DNA of 64,000 nt from Marinobacter sp. THAF197a (GCF_009363275.1 NZ_CP045324.1:744001-808000); one strand, 5' to 3'; counted from the stretch's first letter, positions 30,239 to 39,450 are shown. Notes: a model not told the origin generated them from the letters alone. Translations and numbers: made by a program.

Positions 30239-31789
30239 ATGGCCGCAACTGATCACCTTGTCATTTTTGACACTACTCTTCGTGATGGCGAACAGAGCCC
30301 TGGCGCCACCATGAACAAGAACGAGAAGCTGCGTATTGCCAAGGTGCTCGAGAAGCTGCGCGTGGATGTGATAGAGGCCGGCTTCGCGATTGCCAGCCAG
30401 GGCGACTTCGATGCGGTCAAAGCCATTGCAGAAACCATCAAGGACTCCACGGTCTGCAGTCTTGCGCGTGCTCTGGACAAGGATATTGATCGTGCGGCGG
30501 AGGCCATCCGCCCAGCGGCCAGCGGCCGCATCCATACCTTTATTGCCACCTCGCCAATCCATATGAAGCATAAGCTTCAGATGGAGCCGGACCAGGTGGT
30601 GGAGCAGGCGGTTCGGGCGGTAAAGCGCGCTCGAAGCCATACTGATGACGTTGAGTTCTCCTGCGAAGACGCCGGTCGTTCGGAGCTGGATTTCCTGTGC
30701 CGAATTATCGAAGCTGCGATTGATGCCGGTGCCCGAACCATTAATATTCCAGACACTGTCGGTTATGCAATCCCCGAGCAGTTCGCTGAAACAATCCGAC
30801 AGCTATTGAACCGTATCCCCAACGCTGACAAAGCCATTTTTTCCGTCCATTGTCATAATGATCTGGGGCTGGCTGTGGCTAACTCTCTTGCTGCGGTTAC
30901 CAGTGGTGCCCGCCAGGTGGAGTGCACTATTAACGGTCTGGGTGAGCGTGCCGGTAATGCTTCTCTGGAAGAAATCGTGATGGCTGTGCGCACCCGCCAG
31001 GATCTCTTCAATATTGATACTCGAATCGATACCCAGCACATCGTGCCGGCATCCCGGCTTGTGTCGACTATTACCGGTTTTCCGGTACAGCCGAATAAGG
31101 CCATTGTGGGCGCCAATGCCTTTGCCCATGAATCCGGCATCCATCAAGATGGCGTACTCAAGCACCGGGAAACCTATGAGATTATGCGCGCCCAGGACGT
31201 GGGCTGGCATACCAACAGCCTGGTCCTGGGTAAGCATTCCGGTCGCAACGCCTTCCGTACCCGGTTGCTGGAACTGGGCATTCAGTTCGATACCGAATCT
31301 GAGCTCAATGAGGCCTTTACCCGTTTCAAGGCTCTGGCTGATCTGAAGCATGAAATTTTTGATGAAGACCTCCAGGCCATAGCCAGCGACACGCGTCAGA
31401 AAGACGAGGAGGGGCGTTATGGTCTCGTCTGCATGCAGGTCTGCTCGGAAACCGGTGTTGTACCCAAGGCTCATCTGACCCTGACCATGGATGGCAAAGA
31501 ACACTCGGTTGAGGCCGAGGGCAGTGGTCCGGTGGATGCAACGTTCAAGGCAATTGAGTCGCTGGTTGATTCAGCCTGTAATCTCCAGCTGTATTCCGTG
31601 AATAATATAACCAGTGGCACCGATGCCCAGGGCGAAGTGACCGTGCGCCTTGAGCGTGGCGGGCGCATTGTCAATGGCGTTGGCTCCGATACTGATATCA
31701 TCATCGCATCAGCAAAGGCCTATATCGAGGCGTTGAACCTGATTGCGAGAGGCGGTATTCGTCAGCACCCTCAGGTGGCCGATGTCTGA
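30239..31789 (+). CDS. leuA: 2-Isopropylmalate synthase LeuA
   Basis: 516 residues from the ATG at 30239 with GGGAG at 30227-30231; the open frame extends upstream to 30188 without a ribosome site. The HMGL-like barrel opens with IFDTTLRDGEQSPGATMN, the metal site HCHNDLGLAVANSLA is present, and a C-terminal LeuA allosteric domain (about 390-510) gives leucine feedback control. It is the long LeuA type 1 form found in E. coli. It makes 2-isopropylmalate from acetyl-CoA and 2-oxoisovalerate, the product of the ilv pathway encoded earlier in the window. Confidence 0.96.
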   Translation: MAATDHLVIFDTTLRDGEQSPGATMNKNEKLRIAKVLEKLRVDVIEAGFAIASQGDFDAVKAIAETIKDSTVCSLARALDKDIDRAAEAIRPAASGRIHTFIATSPIHMKHKLQMEPDQVVEQAVRAVKRARSHTDDVEFSCEDAGRSELDFLCRIIEAAIDAGARTINIPDTVGYAIPEQFAETIRQLLNRIPNADKAIFSVHCHNDLGLAVANSLAAVTSGARQVECTINGLGERAGNASLEEIVMAVRTRQDLFNIDTRIDTQHIVPASRLVSTITGFPVQPNKAIVGANAFAHESGIHQDGVLKHRETYEIMRAQDVGWHTNSLVLGKHSGRNAFRTRLLELGIQFDTESELNEAFTRFKALADLKHEIFDEDLQAIASDTRQKDEEGRYGLVCMQVCSETGVVPKAHLTLTMDGKEHSVEAEGSGPVDATFKAIESLVDSACNLQLYSVNNITSGTDAQGEVTVRLERGGRIVNGVGSDTDIIIASAKAYIEALNLIARGGIRQHPQVADV

Positions 31790-31801
31790 TCGTGAAGTTA
31801 T

Positions 31802-32641
31802 GTGGCATTTGTCCCCGGTCAGAGGCATGACGTGATTCGAACAGAGGCGGAAAGGCAGTTCTATCTTGGGGCCGCGGGCATTCATCTGTGGTATGCCCGC
31901 GCACCGCTGCCTGGCGCAGCGCCAAGCCCGGAGTATGATTTCGGTGTTGCCGAAGTCGAGTCAGCCCCGGTCGTTGTTGATGCGCCGGCAACCAAGCGTG
32001 CCGTGCCCGCTCGCCCTGCCGTTGATCCCGGCAATAAAGACCGTCTGGCGCAACTCAAGAATCTGATGGAGACCGGCGCTGGTAAGCCAGATAAAGCAGC
32101 GCCGGTGGCCGAGGTTGAGTCGCGAGTTGTGGATTCCGTCGAGCCAGACCCGGCCGCAGAACTGTTGGGTCAAAACGTGCCCGAGGCCAGCCCACGGGTT
32201 GCTTCGATCGAAGATATCGCTCGGCTGTGTCTGCAGTTCTGGGTGGGAGATAGAGTTATTTTGCTTGCCAATCTCTCCGAGGAAGCCAGTTTCAGCATGC
32301 AGGATGCACTGGCTCGCAACATTCTTCGCAGCCTCGGTGAGCAGACCCTGGACATGTCAGACCTCATTCGCTGGCCACTGTTCAATAATGTGAGGGTTTC
32401 GCTCAACAGTGATGCAGATCTGACGGGCTTGCTGCGCCAATCGCTGGTCCCTGCGAATGGCAAGTCTGTCATAGCGCTTGGCTTTGGCGCCGGGGCCGGT
32501 GAGGTGCCTACTATCCTTTCCGACGTTATGGGTCGCAGACCGGAAGTGGTGTTTGACGCCTCCCTTGCTGGCCTGGCAAGTAACCCGGTACTGAAACGAG
32601 AGTTATGGCAAAAGATTCGCTCCCTGGACGCGAAGGGTTAA
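31802..32641 (+). CDS. holD: Probable DNA polymerase III psi subunit (HolD-like) with a long insert
   Basis: 279 residues from a GTG 12 bases after leuA. The start RQFYLGAAGIHLWYARAPLPG resembles the chi-binding N-terminus of E. coli psi (RDWQLQQLGITQW). The last 130 residues (VILLANLSEEASFSMQDALARN, IRSL, SLAGLASNPVLKRELWQKI) resemble the psi core, including its ending ANPTARAALWQQI. Between them lies about 100 residues rich in Ala, Pro, Val and Asp, so the protein is twice the length of E. coli psi. Next genes are rimI and prfC, as for holD in E. coli. Psi bridges the clamp loader to chi and SSB. Resemblance was judged by eye; the gene is often annotated only as hypothetical. Confidence 0.7.
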   Translation: MAFVPGQRHDVIRTEAERQFYLGAAGIHLWYARAPLPGAAPSPEYDFGVAEVESAPVVVDAPATKRAVPARPAVDPGNKDRLAQLKNLMETGAGKPDKAAPVAEVESRVVDSVEPDPAAELLGQNVPEASPRVASIEDIARLCLQFWVGDRVILLANLSEEASFSMQDALARNILRSLGEQTLDMSDLIRWPLFNNVRVSLNSDADLTGLLRQSLVPANGKSVIALGFGAGAGEVPTILSDVMGRRPEVVFDASLAGLASNPVLKRELWQKIRSLDAKG

Positions 32642-33120
32642 TGTCGACACGGGTCCTTCGCCAGGTTCAGAATCAGGACCTGACGGTTCGAAGCCTCGTG
32701 GAATCCGATCTGCCCCGAGTGATGGAACTGGAATGCCTGGGGTATTCTCACCCTTGGCCGGTGTCTGTGTTCCAGGACTGTTTTAAGCCGCAATATCGAC
32801 TGTGGGCGCTGATGCAAGGCGATGAGTTGGTCGGTTATGCCGTAGTCAACTATATGGTTGATGAGGCTCACCTCCTGAATGTCTGCGTGCATCCTGCCCT
32901 GCGGGGTCACGGAGCAGGCCGTTACTTGTTGCGCTACGCCGTGGCTGAATCGATCCGGGACGGAATGGTACAAATGATTCTGGAAGTCCGACAAAGCAAC
33001 GAAGCGGCTGCTTCGCTGTACGCCAGCGAGGGATTTGAGGAAATTGGCCGCAGGCCCGGCTACTATCCGGATACCACTGGACGAGAAGATGCCCGCGTAA
33101 TGGTCTATCGGTTCACCTGA
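32641..33120 (+). CDS. rimI: Ribosomal protein S18 alanine N-acetyltransferase RimI
   Basis: 159 residues. The ATG at 32641 overlaps the stop of the HolD-like gene (TAATG) and has GAAGG upstream. GNAT fold: NVCVHPALRGHGAGRYLLRYAV is the acetyl-CoA loop, followed by LEVRQSNEAAASLYASEGFEEIGRRPGYYPDTTGREDARVM, which carries the RimI-specific YY and GREDA. It acetylates the N-terminus of S18. Confidence 0.95.
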   Translation: MSTRVLRQVQNQDLTVRSLVESDLPRVMELECLGYSHPWPVSVFQDCFKPQYRLWALMQGDELVGYAVVNYMVDEAHLLNVCVHPALRGHGAGRYLLRYAVAESIRDGMVQMILEVRQSNEAAASLYASEGFEEIGRRPGYYPDTTGREDARVMVYRFT

Positions 33121-33135
33121 ACCCACGCTACCCCG

Positions 33136-33141
33136 TATAAT
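33136..33141 (+). promoter_or_regulatory. Candidate -10 box for prfC
   Basis: Consensus TATAAT, 41 bases before the prfC start; the best -35 (TTCACC, 33112-33117) is 18 bases away and matches four of six positions. Confidence 0.4.
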
Positions 33142-33181
33142 AGTCCGTTTTTCACCCAACCCAATCAGGTTTCCGTTGTTT

Positions 33182-34762
33182 ATGTCTAACCTATCCCAGG
33201 AAGTGGCCAAGCGCCGCACCTTTGCGATTATCTCGCACCCGGATGCCGGTAAAACCACCATTACCGAGAAAGTGCTGCTCTTCGGTCAGGCGCTTCAGAA
33301 AGCCGGAACGGTCAAGGGCAAGAAGTCCGGCCAGCACGCAAAGTCTGACTGGATGGAAATGGAAAAAGAGCGGGGTATTTCGGTCACCACCTCCGTGATG
33401 CAGTTTCCTTACGGTGGCAAGCTGGTCAACCTGCTGGATACCCCAGGTCACGAAGACTTCTCTGAGGATACCTATCGGACCCTGACGGCGGTTGATTCAT
33501 GCCTGATGGTTATCGACAGCGCCAAAGGCGTTGAGGAACGTACCATCAAGCTGATGGAAGTTACCCGCCTGCGTGATACGCCAATCATCACCTTCATGAA
33601 CAAACTGGATCGCGACACCCGGGACCCGATCGAGTTAATGGATGAAGTGGAAGATGTTCTCAAAATTGCCTGCGCCCCCATCACCTGGCCGATTGGCATG
33701 GGCAAGAGTTTCAAGGGTGTCTACCACTTGTATCGGGATGAAGTGATCCTCTATCAGACTGGCCAGGGCCACACCATTCAGGAAAAGCGGGTTGTCAAAG
33801 GCCTGGATAACCCCGAACTCGATGAAGCGATTGGCGGCTATGCCGCTGACCTGCGCGACGAAATTGAATTGGTTAAGGGTGCGTCTCATGAGTTTGATCA
33901 TGAGGCATTCCTTGCCGGACAACTAACCCCGGTGTTCTTTGGTACCGCACTCGGTAATTTCGGTGTGGACCATATGCTGGATGGCCTGGTTGACTGGGCA
34001 CCTGCGCCTCAGGGGCGGGAAACGGATGTACGCAAGGTCGAACCGGCGGAAGATACCTTTTCCGGTTTCGTATTCAAGATCCAGGCAAACATGGACCCAC
34101 AGCATCGTGACCGGGTCGCGTTCCTGCGTATCGTGTCAGGTCGCTATAATCAGGGTATGAAGGCGCGCCACGTGCGGATTGGTAAAGAGGTGAGGTTCTC
34201 CGATGCCCTGACGTTCATGGCGGGTGATCGTGAGCATGCCGAAGAAGCCTATGCCGGGGATATCATTGGCCTGCATAACCACGGCACCATCCAGTTGGGT
34301 GATACCTTCACCGCAGGCGACGACATGAAGTTCACCGGTATTCCCAACTTCGCACCGGAGTTGTTCCGTCGTATCCGGCTCAAGGACCCTCTCAAGGCCA
34401 AGCAGCTGCAGAAGGGGCTGATTCAGCTCTCGGAAGAGGGTGCTGTCCAGGTGTTCCGGCCGATGAAGAACAACGATCTGATCGTGGGTGCGGTAGGTGT
34501 GCTGCAGTTTGATGTGGTGGTGAGTCGTCTCAAGAGTGAATACAAGGTCGAGGCTGTTTATGAGCCGATCAACGTCGCCACAGCGCGTTGGGTGAGTTGC
34601 AGTGATGAGCGCAAGCTGGATGAATTCCAGCGCAAGAACCAGGACAACCTGGCGCTCGATGGCAGTGACCGCCTGGCCTATATTGCCCCAACGATGGTTA
34701 ACCTGAATCTGGCTCAGGAGCGTTATCCTGATATCCAGTTCCATAAAACCCGGGAACACTAA
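33182..34762 (+). CDS. prfC: Peptide chain release factor 3
   Basis: 526 residues from the ATG at 33182. Translation GTPase: G1 SHPDAGKTTITEK, the switch region RGISVTTSVM, G3 DTPGHEDFSEDTYR and G4 NKLDR; domain II and an RF3-type C-terminal domain follow. It recycles RF1 and RF2 after termination. The rimI-prfC neighbourhood matches E. coli, except that yjjG is missing between them. Confidence 0.97.
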   Translation: MSNLSQEVAKRRTFAIISHPDAGKTTITEKVLLFGQALQKAGTVKGKKSGQHAKSDWMEMEKERGISVTTSVMQFPYGGKLVNLLDTPGHEDFSEDTYRTLTAVDSCLMVIDSAKGVEERTIKLMEVTRLRDTPIITFMNKLDRDTRDPIELMDEVEDVLKIACAPITWPIGMGKSFKGVYHLYRDEVILYQTGQGHTIQEKRVVKGLDNPELDEAIGGYAADLRDEIELVKGASHEFDHEAFLAGQLTPVFFGTALGNFGVDHMLDGLVDWAPAPQGRETDVRKVEPAEDTFSGFVFKIQANMDPQHRDRVAFLRIVSGRYNQGMKARHVRIGKEVRFSDALTFMAGDREHAEEAYAGDIIGLHNHGTIQLGDTFTAGDDMKFTGIPNFAPELFRRIRLKDPLKAKQLQKGLIQLSEEGAVQVFRPMKNNDLIVGAVGVLQFDVVVSRLKSEYKVEAVYEPINVATARWVSCSDERKLDEFQRKNQDNLALDGSDRLAYIAPTMVNLNLAQERYPDIQFHKTREH

Positions 34763-34781
34763 CCGGCCACCGGAGGGTTCC

Positions 34782-35549
34782 ATGCAGCTGGTCGATGCCC
34801 ATTGTCATTTCGATTTCCCCGAATTTGACGGGGTTCGCGATCAGGTTCTGGATACGGCCAGGGCTCGGGGTGTGGAGGCGCTGGTGGTTCCGGGGGTACG
34901 CAGGGTGGATTGGGATCGGGTTGAGGCGCTGGCGTCCCCGGCGCGCGGGCTCTGGTATTGTCTTGGTATTCATCCCTGGTTCGTTGGCGAGCACAGCGAG
35001 CAGGACCTGGCGGTTCTGGAAGCTCGGCTTTCGGCCCGGCCCGAGGGCTGCGTGGGGCTTGGTGAGTGTGGTCTTGATGCCCTTCACGGCGATCTCGCTG
35101 CACAATTGCCGTGGTTCCAGGCGCAGATCGACATCGCAGCCAAGCTGGCCTTGCCTCTGGTCATTCATTCGGTGCGCAGCCATGATCAGGTGCATGGCCT
35201 GCTGCGATCGTCCGGGTGGTCCGGCAGGGCCCTGGTTCACGGGTTTTCCGGCAGCTACCAGCAAGCCAGGAAACTGGTAGATCTGGGCTGTTTTATCGGT
35301 GTGGGTGGTGTGATCACCCACGAACGGGCCCGTAAAACCCGCGATGCCATTGCGCGGTTGCCCCTGGAGGCGCTGGTGCTTGAGACCGACGCGCCGGACA
35401 TGTCGCCGGCCGGTGTGGAAAAGGGGCAGAATTCCCCGGTGTACCTGCTGAATGTTGCGCAAGCGCTGGCGGAGCTTCGGGGCGGGCCGGTCGAGGCAGT
35501 CGCAGAAACCCTGTATGACAACGTCCAACGGCTATACGGTTGGCGCTGA
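34782..35549 (+). CDS. yjjV: TatD-family metal-dependent hydrolase YjjV
   Basis: 255 residues, GGAGG before the ATG. TatD-family metal ligands: HCHFD (residues 7-11), Glu in GLGECGLD, His in VIHSVRSHDQ, His in VHGFSGSYQQA and Asp in LETDAPDMSP. The HGFSGS and IGVGGVITHERARKTRD stretches match YjjV more than TatD or YcfH as I recall them, and yjjV also lies downstream of prfC in E. coli. Substrate is not established; TatD enzymes are 3'-5' exonucleases or D-aminoacyl-tRNA deacylase-like. Confidence 0.9.
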   Translation: MQLVDAHCHFDFPEFDGVRDQVLDTARARGVEALVVPGVRRVDWDRVEALASPARGLWYCLGIHPWFVGEHSEQDLAVLEARLSARPEGCVGLGECGLDALHGDLAAQLPWFQAQIDIAAKLALPLVIHSVRSHDQVHGLLRSSGWSGRALVHGFSGSYQQARKLVDLGCFIGVGGVITHERARKTRDAIARLPLEALVLETDAPDMSPAGVEKGQNSPVYLLNVAQALAELRGGPVEAVAETLYDNVQRLYGWR

Positions 35550-35593
35550 GTTCAGGGGAGAATAGGGGATTGACGAAACACCTTGAGGCAGGG

Positions 35594-35622
35594 TTGGCTT
35601 TCCTTGCGGCTTCGAGTATACT
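35594..35622 (+). promoter_or_regulatory. rplM promoter
   Basis: TTGGCT (35594-35599), a 17-base spacer and TATACT (35617-35622). It would give a leader of about 140 bases before rplM, long enough for the autogenous control known for this ribosomal protein operon in E. coli. Confidence 0.6.
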
Positions 35623-35768
35623 TCGCGCCCTGGCTTTTCAAGGCGATGTCACTATCTCAGCCCCGAATGGTGGCGACGTCAACATACAGGTATGAACCTC
35701 CTCCGGATGCCTTGCATTTACCGGTGGTGGTTTTTAACGTTTCTTATATAGCGTTCAAGGCGGAATCA

Positions 35769-36197
35769 ATGAAGACTCTGAGTGCGAAACCAGAAACAGT
35801 AAAACGTGACTGGTACGTTGTAGACGCAGCCGGCAAGACGCTGGGTCGTCTGTCAACCGAAATCGCCCTTCGTCTGCGGGGCAAGCATAAGCCTGAGTAT
35901 ACCCCTCACGTGGACACTGGCGACTACATCGTTGTTATCAATGCCAGCCAGGTGAAGGTTACCGGCAAAAAGGCATCAGCAAAAATGTATTACAGCCATA
36001 CCGGCTTTCCGGGTGGAATCAAATCCATCAACTTCGAGAAGCTGGTTGACAAGGCTCCCGAGCAAATCATTCAGAAGGCCGTAAAAGGCATGCTTCCGAA
36101 GGGCCCGCTCGGCCGCGCCATGTTCAAGAAGCTGAAAGTGTACGCAGGCGCTGAGCATGCTCATGCCGCCCAGCAGCCCAAAGAACTCGACATCTAA
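35769..36197 (+). CDS. rplM: 50S ribosomal protein L13
   Basis: 142 residues from the ATG at 35769. It reads MKTLSAKPETVKRDWYVVDA, then KTLGRLSTEIALRLRGKHKPEYTPHVDTGDYIVVINA, the standard L13 sequence. The frame is open back to 35583 but only this start gives a normal L13. rpsI follows after 12 bases. Confidence 0.98.
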   Translation: MKTLSAKPETVKRDWYVVDAAGKTLGRLSTEIALRLRGKHKPEYTPHVDTGDYIVVINASQVKVTGKKASAKMYYSHTGFPGGIKSINFEKLVDKAPEQIIQKAVKGMLPKGPLGRAMFKKLKVYAGAEHAHAAQQPKELDI

Positions 36198-36209
36198 CGG
36201 AAGGCGAAT

Positions 36210-36602
36210 ATGTCTGTAGCACAAAATTACGGTACTGGTCGCCGCAAATCATCCACGGCTCGCGTCTTTATCAAGCCGGGTAGCGGTAACATCTCCATTA
36301 ACGGTCGCACCATCGAAGATTTCTTCGGTCGTGAAACTCTCCGCATGATCGTTCGTCAGCCGCTGGTTGTTGCCGAGTCTGCTGATCGCTTCGACATCAC
36401 CATCACGGTAAAAGGTGGTGGTATCAGCGGCCAGGCCGGCGCCATTCGCCACGGTCTGACTCGTGCGCTGATGGAATACGACGAAACTCTGCGCCCTGCG
36501 CTGCGTAAAGCGGGTTATGTTACCCGTGATGCTCGTAAGGTTGAGCGTAAGAAGGTTGGTCTGCGCAAGGCGCGTAAGCGTCCTCAGTACTCCAAGCGTT
36601 AA
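36210..36602 (+). CDS. rpsI: 30S ribosomal protein S9
   Basis: 130 residues, the usual length. It has YGTGRRKSSTARVFIKPGSG at the start and the basic C-terminal tail KKVGLRKARKRPQYSKR that reaches the P-site tRNA. It is the second gene of the rplM-rpsI operon and is closed by a terminator. Confidence 0.98.
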   Translation: MSVAQNYGTGRRKSSTARVFIKPGSGNISINGRTIEDFFGRETLRMIVRQPLVVAESADRFDITITVKGGGISGQAGAIRHGLTRALMEYDETLRPALRKAGYVTRDARKVERKKVGLRKARKRPQYSKR

Positions 36603-36621
36603 TCGGCACTACTGTCGATGG

Positions 36622-36650
36622 AAAAACCCGATCCTATGGTCGGGTTTTTT
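36622..36650 (+). terminator. rpsI terminator
   Basis: AACCCGA (36625-36631) and TCGGGTT (36640-36646) with A-tract before and TTTTTTT behind. Confidence 0.85.
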
Positions 36651-36839
36651 TGTGTCTTGCGGGTGGCCAGAATTTTGATCTGACGCAGGGATAGGCTCTC
36701 GGGTGAGCCTTTCCGGCTTGTAAGCGAGGGGTAATTTCATTACCATTTCAGCGCTTATATTTTTGGGTTGTGAAGTCCTTTTCGAAGCGCAGTGCCGGTT
36801 TTTCCGCGTCTGTGCCTCGCCTGATGGGAGAAAACCATA

Positions 36840-37436
36840 ATGAGTAATGGCGACGTGAACCAAGGTCGACGCCGGTTTCTGATCGGCGCAACGTCCGTGG
36901 TGGGTGGTGTCGGCGTCGTCGGTGCAGCGGTTCCTTTCGTGGCGTCCTGGAATCCCAGTGCGAAAGCGGAAGCGGCCGGTGCGCCGGTAACCGTAAGTGT
37001 CGACAAAATCGAGCCGGGTCAGCAAATTACCGTCGAGTGGCGGGGTAAGCCGGTGTGGATTATCCGGCGTACCGAGGAGATGCTTGAGAACATCGAGCAA
37101 CTGACTCCGAGAATGAAAGATCCTGAATCTGAAGAATCGAGTCAGCAGCCTGCTTATATCAGCGGCGCTCAGCGGTCCCTCAGGCCGGAGTTTATTGTCC
37201 TGGTTGGTATCTGTACCCACCTGGGCTGTGTTCCGAGCTACCGTCCTGAGATAGCTCCTGCGGACCTGGGCAGCGAATGGCTCGGCGGTTTGTTCTGCCC
37301 GTGCCACGGTTCCCGATTCGACTTGTCCGGTCGTGTGTTCGCCAATCAGCCGGCTCCGCTGAACCTTGAGGTTCCGCCGTATCGGTTTGATGACGATGCG
37401 ACCATGACTGTTGGTCTTGATCCGGAGGCAGCGTAA
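36840..37436 (+). CDS. petA: Ubiquinol-cytochrome c reductase Rieske iron-sulfur subunit
   Basis: 198 residues, GGGAG before the ATG. A twin-arginine motif (GRRRFLIGATSVVGGVGVVGAAVPF) serves as Tat signal and membrane anchor. The 2Fe-2S ligands are in CTHLGC and CPCHGS, with the cysteine pair for the disulfide also present. It is the quinol-oxidising electron carrier of the bc1 complex. petB starts in its stop codon. Confidence 0.97.
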   Translation: MSNGDVNQGRRRFLIGATSVVGGVGVVGAAVPFVASWNPSAKAEAAGAPVTVSVDKIEPGQQITVEWRGKPVWIIRRTEEMLENIEQLTPRMKDPESEESSQQPAYISGAQRSLRPEFIVLVGICTHLGCVPSYRPEIAPADLGSEWLGGLFCPCHGSRFDLSGRVFANQPAPLNLEVPPYRFDDDATMTVGLDPEAA

Positions 37437-38668
37437 TGAACAAACTCATTAGTTGGGTAGACGAGCGTCTGCCGATTGTCGATGCCTGGAACAAACACCT
37501 GGCAAAGTATTACGCGCCGAAAAACTTCAACGTGTGGTACTTCTTCGGTTCCCTTGCCATGCTGGTTCTGGTTAACCAGTTGGTCACCGGTATCTGGCTG
37601 ACCATGAGCTACAACCCATCTGCAGAAGGCGCCTTTGCTTCTGTGGAATACATTATGCGCGATGTGGAGTGGGGCTGGCTGTTGCGCTACCTGCACTCTA
37701 CCGGTGCCTCTGCGTTCTTCGTGGTGGTCTACCTGCATATGTTCCGAGGTCTGATGTACGGCTCGTACCAGAAGCCGCGTGAGTTGATCTGGATCTTCGG
37801 CATGTTGATCTACCTGGTGCTGATGGCTGAAGCTTTCATGGGCTACCTGTTGCCCTGGGGTCAGATGTCTTACTGGGGTGCCCAGGTTATTGTTAACCTG
37901 TTTGGTGCTATTCCGGTGATCGGTGAAGATCTGTCTCTGTGGATTCGTGGCGACTACCTGATTTCAGGTATTACCCTGAACCGCTTCTTCGCCCTGCACG
38001 TGGTTGCATTGCCGATCGTACTGTTGGGTCTGGTTGTCCTGCACATTCTTGCTCTGCACGAAGTGGGTTCCAACAACCCTGACGGCATTGATATCAAGAA
38101 GAACAAGGATGAAAACGGTATTCCCAAAGACGGCATTCCGTTCCACCCATACTACACCGTGCATGACCTGCTGGGTGTGGCGGTCTTCTTCTTCATCTTC
38201 TTTATCGTGGTGTTTTACTTCCCGGAAATGGGTGGCTTGTTCCTTGAGAAGCCAAACTTTGAACCGGCAAACAATTTGAAGACACCAGAGCACATTGCGC
38301 CGGTGTGGTACTTCACCCCGTTCTACGCCATGTTGCGGGCGGTGACCGTCGACCTGTTCGGTCTGGACGCCAAGTTCTGGGGCGTGGTTGTGATGGGGGC
38401 GGCAATTGCCATCCTGTTCGTGCTGCCATGGCTCGACAAGAGCCCGGTACGGTCTATCCGCTACAAGGGTTGGATGAGCAAGGTTGCCCTGGCAATCTTC
38501 GTGGTGAGCTTTGTTGTGCTGGGTTATCTGGGTATTGTTCCGGCAACTGAGGGCCGCACGATTGTCGCTCAGATCCTGACGGTGCTGTACTTCCTGTACT
38601 TCATTCTCATGCCGTTCTATACGCGCATGGAAAAAACCAAACCAGTACCAGAGAGGGTGACAGGATAA
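37436..38668 (+). CDS. petB: Cytochrome b of the bc1 complex
   Basis: 410 residues with eight or nine membrane helices. Haem-ligand histidines lie in LLRYLHSTGASAFFVVVYLHMFRG and FFALHVVALPIVLLGLVVLHI. The Qo-site motif appears as PEMGG rather than the PEWY of many b cytochromes, near FYFPEMGGLFLEKPNF; this replacement deserves a check against relatives. The gene overlaps petA and petC by one base each, a tight operon. Confidence 0.96.
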   Translation: MNKLISWVDERLPIVDAWNKHLAKYYAPKNFNVWYFFGSLAMLVLVNQLVTGIWLTMSYNPSAEGAFASVEYIMRDVEWGWLLRYLHSTGASAFFVVVYLHMFRGLMYGSYQKPRELIWIFGMLIYLVLMAEAFMGYLLPWGQMSYWGAQVIVNLFGAIPVIGEDLSLWIRGDYLISGITLNRFFALHVVALPIVLLGLVVLHILALHEVGSNNPDGIDIKKNKDENGIPKDGIPFHPYYTVHDLLGVAVFFFIFFIVVFYFPEMGGLFLEKPNFEPANNLKTPEHIAPVWYFTPFYAMLRAVTVDLFGLDAKFWGVVVMGAAIAILFVLPWLDKSPVRSIRYKGWMSKVALAIFVVSFVVLGYLGIVPATEGRTIVAQILTVLYFLYFILMPFYTRMEKTKPVPERVTG

Positions 38669-39423
38669 TGAGAAAGCTGATTTTTGGTCTTTTCATCGCG
38701 ATCCTGCCGGCCCTCGGGCTGGCGGCGGGCCCCTCAGGTCCTCTGGATACCATGAAGCCGGATCACACCAATAAGGAATCCTTGCAGCGGGGCGTGGCTC
38801 TGTTCACTAACTATTGCATGGGCTGCCACTCCATGGAGTACGCTCGTTACAAGCGGGTGTCTGACGACCTGGAGATTCCGGCCGAGCTTTACGAGGAGAA
38901 CCTGATCTTCACCGGCGCCAAGATCGGCGAACTGATGCAGATCTCCATGGGTAAGGACATGGCCGCAGGCTGGTTCGGTGCTCCGCCACCTGACCTGACT
39001 CTGGTTACCCGTGTGCGTGGTGAGTCCTGGGTTTACTCATACCTTCGTGGTTTCTACAAAGACGATTCCCGTCCGCTGGGGGTAAACAACGTGGTGTTCG
39101 ACAACGTTGGTATGCCGCATGTGATGGTAGAAATGCAGGGGCTGTGTGCTGTGGAGCCGCGTATTGGCGTTGGCGCTTCGGTAGAGCCGCTCAGTGGCAA
39201 CATCAACAATGCCGATGTGTGCCCGGAGTATGCGATTGAAGGCAACATGTCAGCAGCAGACTTCGACCGCGCCATGTGGGACTTGACCAACTTCATGTCC
39301 TACATGGGTGACCCGGTGAAGGTTGAGCGTGAGCGTCTGGGGATTTTCGTGCTGATCTTTGTGGCGATCTTCTTCATCTTTGCGTACCTGCTTAACCGCG
39401 AGTACTGGAAAGACGTGCACTAA
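38668..39423 (+). CDS. petC: Cytochrome c1
   Basis: 251 residues with signal peptide (FGLFIAILPALGLAAG), haem c motif CMGCH at 50-54 and a likely axial Met in VGMPHVMVEMQG. A C-terminal helix (GIFVLIFVAIFFIFAYLLN) anchors it in the membrane. It passes electrons from the Rieske protein to a soluble or membrane cytochrome c. Confidence 0.96.
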   Translation: MRKLIFGLFIAILPALGLAAGPSGPLDTMKPDHTNKESLQRGVALFTNYCMGCHSMEYARYKRVSDDLEIPAELYEENLIFTGAKIGELMQISMGKDMAAGWFGAPPPDLTLVTRVRGESWVYSYLRGFYKDDSRPLGVNNVVFDNVGMPHVMVEMQGLCAVEPRIGVGASVEPLSGNINNADVCPEYAIEGNMSAADFDRAMWDLTNFMSYMGDPVKVERERLGIFVLIFVAIFFIFAYLLNREYWKDVH

Positions 39424-39432
39424 GATTTAGGG

Positions 39433-39438
39433 TATAAT
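39433..39438 (+). promoter_or_regulatory. Candidate -10 box for sspA
   Basis: TATAAT nine bases after the petC stop. No good -35 is visible within petC. If used, the sspA leader includes the hairpin at 39451-39481. Confidence 0.35.
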
Positions 39439-39450
39439 CCCGTATTCTGA

